This document shows, one piece after another, positions 42,271 to 49,952 of a stretch of 64,000 nucleotides of DNA (its first letter is position 1; every line of letters starts with the position of its first letter). The notes beneath the pieces are model-generated. The model was not told the origin of the DNA and made no database searches. It saw only the letters and a program-made list of their open reading frames with translations. The DNA is from Pacificispira sp033344895 (GTDB taxonomy: Bacteria; Pseudomonadota; Alphaproteobacteria; UBA8366; Aestuariispiraceae): positions 1,364,001 through 1,428,000 of the forward strand of contig OZ245920.1 in assembly GCA_965229685.1 (NCBI GenBank). The letters run 5' to 3'. The translations under genes were made by a program, and so were the position numbers.

Positions 42271-43992
42271 TCATTCCCAGTTCAGTGAGGCGCTGGTAGA
42301 CGGCTGATCGGGCATCATGTCTTCGCGATGGAACCCATGGCAGTCCGTGCAGGCGGTCCGTGTCTTGCCGCTGGCGAATTCTCCCCCGTGACAGTCCTGG
42401 CAGACCGCGATGGAGGGCAGAAGGACGTCTCGGGAACTGTCGCTTTCCGGCGCGGCATGACAGGTCGTGCAGGAGCGGTCCTCGTGGGCCTTATGGGTGA
42501 AGTAACCCTTGGGCAGCCAGCGGGTCGTCAGATGGACAGGCGCGACGGTCCAGTCCCGAAGGCCGTCGCCCTTGTCGATCTCGTGACACTGACCGCACAG
42601 GCCGCGACCATAGCGTCCGTCCAGCACTTCCGATGCCTTTGAGTCGGCCCATTGCAGGGCTTCCTGGCGTTCGTCCTCCGTCATTTCGGATCCGACGATG
42701 CGGCGCACCACGGCGGGGGCGTCGGTTTCTTCGGCCTTGTAACCGCCGCGCAGGGCGAGGGCAGCATAGGTATCTTCGACGAACAGTTTCGCGACCGCGA
42801 CATCGCCGTGGGGCATGACGCGTTCCGGTGCGCTGGGCTCGAACTGCAGTCGGTGGCAACTCGCGCAGGCGGTTTCGAAGCGCACGGGCAGCATGGCAAC
42901 CCCACCGGTTTCCGGTTGGTGGCAATCGCCGCAGGTCAGTTGCACGCGCCCTTCGCCTTCCGGACTGCGCATGCCTTTCTCCTGCAGGTGTTTGGCGTGC
43001 GGGAACTTCAGGTTCGACCGATCGACAGGCCCTGGCTGCGATCCGATTTCCAGACGCTCAAAGGTCATTGGGGCGTGGCTCTTGACCACGGTCGGATGGA
43101 ATTCCGGATGGCTTTCGAAACCGCCGACATCCTTCAGGCGGCTGCTCGCCGCGACGGTCGACAATTCGCTGTGACAGTCGGTACAGAAGGATTCGCCTGA
43201 AATCGTCAGATCGTTTCCATCCGTATGTTCCTTGTGACAACTGCCGCAACGCTGTCCGTCCAGAGACGCAACGGGGAACAGTGTCGCGTCGGCGTGATGG
43301 CCGGCATCGTCGTGGCAGGCGGTGCAGACAGTGTTGTCGACTTGCTCGAAGGCGTTCACGTGACAGGTCTCGCACTGGTCCCCGAAATGGGCATGGACAC
43401 CGGAAACAGGCCCGGAAAGCCAGATCTCGTCAGCCTTGGCCAGAAGCGCCTTCATGCCGCCCCCGCGTGTTTCGGAAGTCATCGGGTCGACGCCACCGGT
43501 CTTGCTGAAATGCGATGCGACCGGCGCGGCAATGCCGATTCCGACGGCAACAAGGAACATCAGCCAGGCCCATCCCCGGATACCCAGCCCGACACGCGCC
43601 GTCTCGGTATTCGATCTCTCCTTCAGGGCGGCAAGGTCGTCGCCGAGCGGCCGGGCGTATTCGAGCGAGAAAGCGGCATCGACGCCGTCCTGCGCCTCAA
43701 GGAGGACCAGATCGTAGGGGCCCAGATGGACGGAATCGCCGGGTTTCAAGGAAGCCGCAGAGGTCAGCCGTTCATTGGCCTGGAAATCGATACTGCCCAG
43801 GGATTCCAGAAACAGCCCCCCGGGCCGTTCGGTCATTTCGGCGTGGTGCAGCAAGATGCGCGGATCGGCCAGATGAATCTCGCAATCGGCACCGCGACCG
43901 AACCGAATGCTCGGGGCCTCAATGATCTCGTCCCGTTGGGCGTAGCCGCCTGAACGGGTCTTCTTGAGCATATGACGAACGAGGACCTTCAT
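42271..43992 (-). CDS. FHA domain-transmembrane-decaheme cytochrome fusion
   Basis: 573 aa. The N-terminal ~110 residues are FHA-like: SIRFGRGADCEIHLADPRILLHHAEM followed by SLKPGDSVHLGPYDLVLLE, a phosphothreonine-binding fold expected in the cytoplasm. A single membrane helix is at about 140-160 (GWAWLMFLVAVGIGIAAPVA). The periplasmic part has ten CXXCH sites: 207-211, 223-227, 249-253, 270-274, 354-358, 376-380, 466-470, 508-512, 531-535 and 548-552, a cytochrome c3/NrfB-like layout with heme pairs. FHA joined to a decaheme is very unusual. It starts 15 bp downstream of the cytochrome b-like gene stop. Confidence 0.85.
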   Translation of the reverse strand: MKVLVRHMLKKTRSGGYAQRDEIIEAPSIRFGRGADCEIHLADPRILLHHAEMTERPGGLFLESLGSIDFQANERLTSAASLKPGDSVHLGPYDLVLLEAQDGVDAAFSLEYARPLGDDLAALKERSNTETARVGLGIRGWAWLMFLVAVGIGIAAPVASHFSKTGGVDPMTSETRGGGMKALLAKADEIWLSGPVSGVHAHFGDQCETCHVNAFEQVDNTVCTACHDDAGHHADATLFPVASLDGQRCGSCHKEHTDGNDLTISGESFCTDCHSELSTVAASSRLKDVGGFESHPEFHPTVVKSHAPMTFERLEIGSQPGPVDRSNLKFPHAKHLQEKGMRSPEGEGRVQLTCGDCHQPETGGVAMLPVRFETACASCHRLQFEPSAPERVMPHGDVAVAKLFVEDTYAALALRGGYKAEETDAPAVVRRIVGSEMTEDERQEALQWADSKASEVLDGRYGRGLCGQCHEIDKGDGLRDWTVAPVHLTTRWLPKGYFTHKAHEDRSCTTCHAAPESDSSRDVLLPSIAVCQDCHGGEFASGKTRTACTDCHGFHREDMMPDQPSTSASLNWE

Positions 43993-44007
43993 GTCGATCT
44001 CCGCTCC

Positions 44008-44850
44008 TTACCAGTAAAAGAACACGGCGAGGACATGGGCGCTCAGCGTGCCCAGAAGACCAACTGCCAACGGAACGTGGAAGAACAGCCAGATGCGCAG
44101 GACGGCCTGGATCTGGACATCGCGGCGCGCCCGGCGCAGCAGGTTCGATTTCCGGACCAGAAGCGCGATCACCTTGCCGATATTCGGGTCATCGACGCCG
44201 GTCTCCGCATATTTGGATTCCATGAGGGACTGCGCCTTGGCGGTCGGGCAGGCGGGGTCGCGCCCGGACAGTTTCCGAAAAATCCCGCCGCCGATGCAGG
44301 TTTCCCGCGATGCCTTCAACAGAGCTTCGCTGACTTCCTGCGGCAGGTGTCGGCTGGCCTCCCGGATTTCCTGATCCAGTTCCGCGATCTGCGTCATCAT
44401 GCCGGTCAGTGTCAGGCCGGCCCGGTTTGCCGTCATCAGCCGCGGATAGCGGGCATAGACGTAGATGCCGAAAATACCGCTCGCGACCGTCAGCAGCACC
44501 AGTGCATAGGCGGCCGTGTGAATGTTCCAGCCAACCTGGAAACCGCTGTGCAGCGTGGTCAGAACCACCAGGGCCAGGCCCAGATAGACATGTGCGGACA
44601 GCCATGCCTTGAGGCGGGTCGCGCCAAGGGCATACTGCCGCTTCCGCACGCCGTACCAGGCCAGCCAGAGGACGATTGCGGCGGAAATCCCGCCCAGTGT
44701 GTACCCCAGCCAGGTCCCGCCATTCGGCGCGCCAAGCGGTCGATGCCAGATGTATGCGACGATTGCCCCGACGATCAGCAGCAGCGTCAGCTTGAAGTAT
44801 TTCAGGCCGCGATGGACCAGGAAGCTTTCATGAACGGCAGGGTCGCTCAT
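44008..44850 (-). CDS. Five-helix membrane cytochrome b-like subunit
   Basis: 280 aa with five hydrophobic segments (about residues 14-33, 47-68, 84-104, 112-132 and 250-278). Candidate heme b ligands are His residues in LSAHVYLGLALVVLTTLHSG and GWNIHTAAYALVLL, and again in FFHVPLAVGLLGTLSAHVLA. A cytoplasmic loop holds two Cys (ETCIGGG and DPACPT). The ATG overlaps the flavoprotein stop (ATGA). It likely takes electrons from the adjacent flavoprotein/ferredoxin and passes them across the membrane to the decaheme; this is inference. Confidence 0.78.
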   Translation of the reverse strand: MSDPAVHESFLVHRGLKYFKLTLLLIVGAIVAYIWHRPLGAPNGGTWLGYTLGGISAAIVLWLAWYGVRKRQYALGATRLKAWLSAHVYLGLALVVLTTLHSGFQVGWNIHTAAYALVLLTVASGIFGIYVYARYPRLMTANRAGLTLTGMMTQIAELDQEIREASRHLPQEVSEALLKASRETCIGGGIFRKLSGRDPACPTAKAQSLMESKYAETGVDDPNIGKVIALLVRKSNLLRRARRDVQIQAVLRIWLFFHVPLAVGLLGTLSAHVLAVFFYW

Positions 44851-47264
44851 CGGTCCAGCTCCCCGCGATGTTCCATTACGAAGCTCATGAAGTCCGCCGG
44901 CTTGACGCGGACTGCGGCACCGGTGGGACAGGCCCGGACGCAGGCGGCACCGCCCGATATATCCTTGCACATGTCGCATTTGACCGCTGTCTTCCGCGCA
45001 TCCGCCGGTGCCTTGGCCCGGTAGGATTTGTCCTCGCCCGGTCCGTGGCCGGCGCCGAACAGCAGCCAGGACAACAATCCCGGTTTTCGGGGCGGCTCCG
45101 GCGCCATCTGGATGACGTCGTAGGGACAGTAGCGCTGGCAGTTGCCGCAGCCGATACAGTCGTCGGTGATATAGACCTCGCCCTCCTTGTCGCGTTTCAC
45201 CGCATCGGGAGGACAATCCGCCATGCAATGCGGATGTTCGCAGTGACGGCAACTTGTCGGCACGTGGACATGGGCAAAGGTCGGACCCGCCTCGCGATCC
45301 AGGCGGGAAATGCCGCCATGGGTTTCCGCGCAGGCCTTCTCGCAATTATCGCAACCGACACACAAGGATTCATCGATCAGCAGGACATCCGTCGCCTCAC
45401 CGATTCCTTCGCCCATAAGGAACTCGATGATGCTGCCGGCTTCCGGCTTCTCGAGCATCTTTTCGGTCTCCACGACGCGCTCGCCGTAACGGTCCTGTAC
45501 TTCCGCCTTCAGGGCTGGATGCTCCGCCATGAGCTTCCGGAAGGCTTCACCGTCGATCTTGATCGTCTCGCAGTCGACGGCCGCCTTGATGCTGGCGATG
45601 CGGGGCATGTTCGACATCAGCGCCATTTCGCCGATGTAGTTGCCGGCGGCCCGGTAGGCGAGGGCGACCTCGCGACCGGCGATGCGCTTCGATACCAGGA
45701 CAGAGCCCTTGCGGATCAGATGGATCGCATCGCCCTCTTCCCCTTCCTCGAACAGCAACTGGCCCTTCTTGTAGGATTCCAGCGACGCCGATTTGGCGAG
45801 TTCGCGGATCGCCGACCGATCAAGGGAACTGGCGATATAAGCCTGAATCTGACGAACGACGGCTTCCTGATCCATGGTCTGTCGCAGGCTCGGTACCGAG
45901 GCGCGCAGTTTCAGCATCGTGCGCCGCGGCGTCTCGATCAGAATGGTGTCGTCGGCATTCGAGGTAATGGTGGCGGAGCGCGGCCGTCCTGCAATCAGGC
46001 CCATCTCGCCGAAAAAGGCGCCCTGTTCCAGCACGACGTAGTTGGAAGGATCGTTCTCGTCGATGTGAATGCGGACCGATCCCTGGAAGATCGTGTAGAC
46101 GCTGTTGGAATAGTCGCCACGTTCGAAGACGGTTTGGCCGGTCTTCGGGGCCGTTACGGCGGATTCGACGATCATCTCCCGCAGCATCAGCGGGTTCAGT
46201 TCCGCGAAGATGGGCAGGCGTTCACGTGTTTCGGCCAGAAAGGTATCGGTGTCATATCCCTGAACCGATTTCAGGCGTTCCCGTATGAGCGGTTCGTCGG
46301 CCGGGTCCAATGTATTCCCGCGGATATACTCGATGACCTCGTAACCCTGGTTGATCGCCTGCTTGATCAGTGGATAGCCACCCAGCGCACCGACAATATA
46401 GAGGCCGGGAACATTCGATTCATAGGTCTTGCTGACCTCCGGCAGGGCATTGCGGGCATCGGATGGGAAAGCCACGCCGCAGGCTTCGACGAACCTGCGG
46501 GGCGGGGCGGCGCCCAACCGCGCAATGACCCTGTCGCACTCAACGGTGATCTCGCCGTCCGGAGTTTCGAAGGTCATGCTGCCCGGTGCGCATCGGACGG
46601 AGTCCGAATTGTAGATCGGTAGAATCCGGCCGCGCTCTATCTCCGCCAGAATGGCCGCCTCGTTCGCCTCCTTGGCGCGGGAGAATTCATCGCCGCGGTT
46701 CGCAATATAGACGGTGTTGTGCGTGCAGAGCCCGAGCGCGTTCTCGATGGCTGCGTCGCCGGCGCCTATCACGATGATGGTCTCGTGCTCATATTCGTCG
46801 GGGTCATCCAACTGGTATTGGATATGCGTGGCCGATTCCGAGCCGGGGATGCGCAGGGTGTTGAGGTTGCCCTGAAGCCCGATTGCCAGAACGACATTGT
46901 CCGCCAGAATGGCCGCGCCGTCTTTCAGCGTCAGCTCGAATGCGCCCCGTTCGCCGGTAATGGCCGTGACTTCCGAATTGTATCGGATGTTGACTTTGTG
47001 CTTTTCCAGGTCGGCATTCCAGGTTTCCAGCACCTGTTCGCGGCTGCCCATCGAAAACTCGATCTCCGCCCGCAGGGGCAGGACGTCCGGCGTTGCCATG
47101 ACGTGCTTGCCCTTCTGGAACTTGAAGATCGTGTCGGAAGCATGGTCGGACTTTTCCAGCACGACATGCGACATGCCGCTGGCCGCAGCCCGGCAGCCGG
47201 CACTCAGACCGGCCGGTCCGGATCCAACGATCACCACTTCGAACTTGGCGTCACTATCCCCCAC
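44847..47264 (-). CDS. FAD/NAD(P) oxidoreductase with two cyclic-nucleotide-binding domains and four [4Fe-4S] motifs
   Basis: 805 aa. FAD loop VVIVGSGPAGLSAG (about residues 11-23) and NAD(P) loop IVIGAGDAAIENAL (~167-172) form a thioredoxin-reductase-like module without the redox CxxC. Two cNMP-binding domains follow (about 340-460 and 465-590); both keep the phosphate-cassette Arg (GEMGLIAGRPRSATI and GEMALMSNMPRIASI). The C-terminal ~170 residues hold 16 Cys in four ferredoxin-like groups (CVGCDNCEKAC, CRHCEHPHCMADC, CIGCGNCQRYC and CDMCKDISGGAACVRAC). The GTG at 47264 is chosen for a strong TAGGGGGAG 7 bp upstream. It is expected to feed electrons to the adjacent membrane protein under cNMP control. 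Confidence 0.87.
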   Translation of the reverse strand: MGDSDAKFEVVIVGSGPAGLSAGCRAAASGMSHVVLEKSDHASDTIFKFQKGKHVMATPDVLPLRAEIEFSMGSREQVLETWNADLEKHKVNIRYNSEVTAITGERGAFELTLKDGAAILADNVVLAIGLQGNLNTLRIPGSESATHIQYQLDDPDEYEHETIIVIGAGDAAIENALGLCTHNTVYIANRGDEFSRAKEANEAAILAEIERGRILPIYNSDSVRCAPGSMTFETPDGEITVECDRVIARLGAAPPRRFVEACGVAFPSDARNALPEVSKTYESNVPGLYIVGALGGYPLIKQAINQGYEVIEYIRGNTLDPADEPLIRERLKSVQGYDTDTFLAETRERLPIFAELNPLMLREMIVESAVTAPKTGQTVFERGDYSNSVYTIFQGSVRIHIDENDPSNYVVLEQGAFFGEMGLIAGRPRSATITSNADDTILIETPRRTMLKLRASVPSLRQTMDQEAVVRQIQAYIASSLDRSAIRELAKSASLESYKKGQLLFEEGEEGDAIHLIRKGSVLVSKRIAGREVALAYRAAGNYIGEMALMSNMPRIASIKAAVDCETIKIDGEAFRKLMAEHPALKAEVQDRYGERVVETEKMLEKPEAGSIIEFLMGEGIGEATDVLLIDESLCVGCDNCEKACAETHGGISRLDREAGPTFAHVHVPTSCRHCEHPHCMADCPPDAVKRDKEGEVYITDDCIGCGNCQRYCPYDVIQMAPEPPRKPGLLSWLLFGAGHGPGEDKSYRAKAPADARKTAVKCDMCKDISGGAACVRACPTGAAVRVKPADFMSFVMEHRGELDR

Positions 47265-47271
47265 AGGTACG

Positions 47272-47280
47272 CTCCCCCTA
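47272..47280 (-). promoter_or_regulatory. Ribosome-binding site deciding the GTG start of the flavoprotein
   Basis: TAGGGGGAG on the minus strand, 7 bases before the GTG at 47262-47264. It lies after the in-frame GTG at 47285, which supports the inner start. Confidence 0.7.
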
Positions 47281-47429
47281 ACCACTACTATGCGTCCCGC
47301 CGTGATTGGCAGTGTAGGACAGCTGGCAGGGCATCGGTAGCCCTAATTGGTCAAAATTTAAGGACACTTGCGCGCGCGTATATCGGAATACCGATTTTGA
47401 AATAGCATAGGGAAATTGGGGAGATTCCT

Positions 47430-49943
47430 ATGGGACCGTTCAAGAGCCGCACAATTACTTCAGTTCTTGCGCTTTTACTTTCCGCTTGTGCGCAACAGGT
47501 GGCGACACCGACGGTCGGCTCAGTCGAGACGGCAAAAATGCCGGGAATAGAGGGGGCGCGCAATTCGGCCGTCGCCCCGGCGCCTTATCCTGACACGCTG
47601 CCTCAATTGCCGCTCCCGACGGAGCGCAGCGCGCTTTTCATGGCGGGTGACACGAACGCGCTCGAACTGCCGGTCGATGCGCCGCTGGCGGAAGCCTATC
47701 GCGCCTATTTTGCGGGCGAGGGAGAGGCCGCGTTGGCCGCCCTGGGGGAAGCCGGGGCTGAATCTCCTTTGAAACGCTTCCACATTTCCGCACAGACGGT
47801 TCGTACCCTGATCATGATGGGACGGGCGGCGGCGGCGGAAGTTGCCTCTGAGGAAACCGCGGCATTGGAACGCGCGGTACTGGGGACGAATGTCAATGCG
47901 CTGGCGCTGCGCGCGGAAGCACGACTGTGGCTCGGCGACTATGATGCAGCGGAAGCGGATGCGCTCGCGGTAGCCGGGGCGCTGCAGCACTGGGTGCTGC
48001 CGCACAGTTTTGCCGGGCCGCCGACAAACATGGCCGAAATCGTCCTGCTGACCACGGCGCAACTCAGGGCCTATACGGTCCTGGCCGGGCTGTATGTCCT
48101 GCAGGGTGAAGCCGAAAGCGCTGTGCCCTGGGCGGAATCTGCCGAGCGCGGCTACAACACGGTTCACACCGTAGCCGCGGATTCTCTCTATGGAATCTAT
48201 TTCAAGTCCTATCCGGAAAGCTATTACGGGCGGGCCTTCAACACCCTGTTCCTGGGATCGGCGCGCGCCATCTCCCAGGGCGACTATGGGGCCGGTGCCG
48301 AAGACTTTGATGCCGCGCGGCGGTATTTCGATGCCATCGGGTATCGGGCCGGGGCGGTTTCGGCCGCAGCACTGGAATCCTGGACGCTCTATGTCCTGGA
48401 TCAGGATCGGGGCAGGGCGCTGTCAGTGTCGGAGGAGGCCGTTCAACTGGCGACGGACTCGGGCTTCCCGGACTTCATCTGGCGCATATCGGCGCTGCGC
48501 GGGGAGATGCTGATCGACGAAGGCAGGGCGGCGGATGCGGAAGCGGCATTTCGCCGGGCGGATGCGTCTGTCGACCTGGTCACCGGCGCCTTGTCGACGG
48601 ATCGGGCAAAGCTGCGCTACGGCGTCGGCAAGGAGACGATTGCCCGGCGCCTGGTCCAGTTCGACCTGTTGTCCGGGGATCTCAACCGGTTGTTCACCGA
48701 CATGGAGCGGGCGCGGGCACGCGCCTTTGTCGACATGCTGGCCGACCGGCCTGTGGCACCTGGTCGGGGCGGGGATATCGCCCAGCGCATCCTGGAACTG
48801 GATGACGAAATTCGACGGGCCCGGGTCCGGTCGATGGCGCCGCGTTCGGAAGCGGCCGATATCCAGGACCACATCGATCGACTGCTTGCTGAACGAAGGG
48901 ACGCGGTTGATCGACTGCGTCGCATCGATGCCGATCTTGCGGATGTACATGCTGCACGGACGGCCGGTCTGGAAGACGTGCGCCGCCGGCTGGGGCCGGA
49001 CGAGGCCCTGGTCTATGCCTTGCCGGTGGAGGCCGACACCCCGGTTCGTTTCCTGATTGCCGACGCTTCCGGCGCGCGCATTGCCGAGACGGGAATCTCG
49101 GGCACCGATCTGCGCAAGGTTCTGGTGCAGTTCCGGGAGGCGGTCCGACTGGGGAGGGCGCCGACACAGCGTCGGCTGGCCATGCAGTTGCAACAGCGAC
49201 TGATGGTGGACGTCTGGAAGCCGTCCGGTCGCATCTATGTGGTGCCGAGCGGCGACCTGTTCTTCCTGCCTTGGGGGGCGATGCCCGATGTCGGTCAGGT
49301 CGTGGTGTTGCCGAATGGGGGATGGCTGCTGCGGGACAGTTCGAGGGCGACGTCCGGCAGCGTCGGCCTGGTCGGCGACCCGCAGTTCGGCGGGAAACTG
49401 CCCCAACTGGCCGGTGCTAGACAGGAAGTTCTGGATCTCGCGGGCCTGTTCCAGGCGGAGCCTTTGGTCGGCGATGCCGCGACGGTTGCCGCCCTGCGCC
49501 GGACGGTCGGGGATGGGGTGCGCCTGCTTCATCTTGCGACACACGGCACGTTCGATGCGCAGGCGCCGCTGAAATCGACATTGTACCTGTCCGATGGGAC
49601 CGGGCCTGATCCTGTGACGGCGGCGGACCTGTTCGAAAATCCCCTGTCGGCGGAACTGGTCGTTCTCTCGGCCTGCGAGACAGGCATGGGGGAGGCAATC
49701 GCCGGCGACGATTTCCTCGGGCTGGTGCGAAGCTTCTACCTGGGGGGGGCGTCGACCGTGGTGAATTCCCTGTGGCCGATATCGGACGAGGGTACGCGAA
49801 TCTTCATGACCGTCTTTCACGGTGAGGTCATCAAGTCCGGGGACCCGTCGGCGGCCTGGCTGGCGGCACGGGATCATCTGCGCGACGAAGGATACCCGCC
49901 GTCGGTCTATGGCGCCTTTGTGGTCGGTGGCGCTGTGAACTGA
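47430..49943 (+). CDS. CHAT-domain (caspase-like) protease lipoprotein with TPR-like region
   Basis: 837 aa. A lipoprotein signal ends in LALLLSACAQQ, with Cys about residue 20 as the lipidation site, so the protein should be membrane-anchored outside the cytoplasm. Helical repeats (TPR-like, about 60-480) and a short coiled-coil stretch (~485-530) precede the CHAT domain. Its catalytic His (~705) is in LLHLATHGTFDA and the Cys (~749) in LVVLSACETGMGEAIAG, followed by SFYLGGASTVVNSLWPISDE. It is divergent from the flavoprotein operon. Periplasmic substrates or partners within the multiheme island are plausible but unproven. Confidence 0.9.
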   Translation: MGPFKSRTITSVLALLLSACAQQVATPTVGSVETAKMPGIEGARNSAVAPAPYPDTLPQLPLPTERSALFMAGDTNALELPVDAPLAEAYRAYFAGEGEAALAALGEAGAESPLKRFHISAQTVRTLIMMGRAAAAEVASEETAALERAVLGTNVNALALRAEARLWLGDYDAAEADALAVAGALQHWVLPHSFAGPPTNMAEIVLLTTAQLRAYTVLAGLYVLQGEAESAVPWAESAERGYNTVHTVAADSLYGIYFKSYPESYYGRAFNTLFLGSARAISQGDYGAGAEDFDAARRYFDAIGYRAGAVSAAALESWTLYVLDQDRGRALSVSEEAVQLATDSGFPDFIWRISALRGEMLIDEGRAADAEAAFRRADASVDLVTGALSTDRAKLRYGVGKETIARRLVQFDLLSGDLNRLFTDMERARARAFVDMLADRPVAPGRGGDIAQRILELDDEIRRARVRSMAPRSEAADIQDHIDRLLAERRDAVDRLRRIDADLADVHAARTAGLEDVRRRLGPDEALVYALPVEADTPVRFLIADASGARIAETGISGTDLRKVLVQFREAVRLGRAPTQRRLAMQLQQRLMVDVWKPSGRIYVVPSGDLFFLPWGAMPDVGQVVVLPNGGWLLRDSSRATSGSVGLVGDPQFGGKLPQLAGARQEVLDLAGLFQAEPLVGDAATVAALRRTVGDGVRLLHLATHGTFDAQAPLKSTLYLSDGTGPDPVTAADLFENPLSAELVVLSACETGMGEAIAGDDFLGLVRSFYLGGASTVVNSLWPISDEGTRIFMTVFHGEVIKSGDPSAAWLAARDHLRDEGYPPSVYGAFVVGGAVN

Positions 49944-49952
49944 TCGGCTTGG

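Noticed and set aside
44868..46622. A 584-codon open frame antisense to the flavoprotein gene
   Set aside because: It runs against FAD, cNMP and ferredoxin motifs and shows no recognisable protein features.
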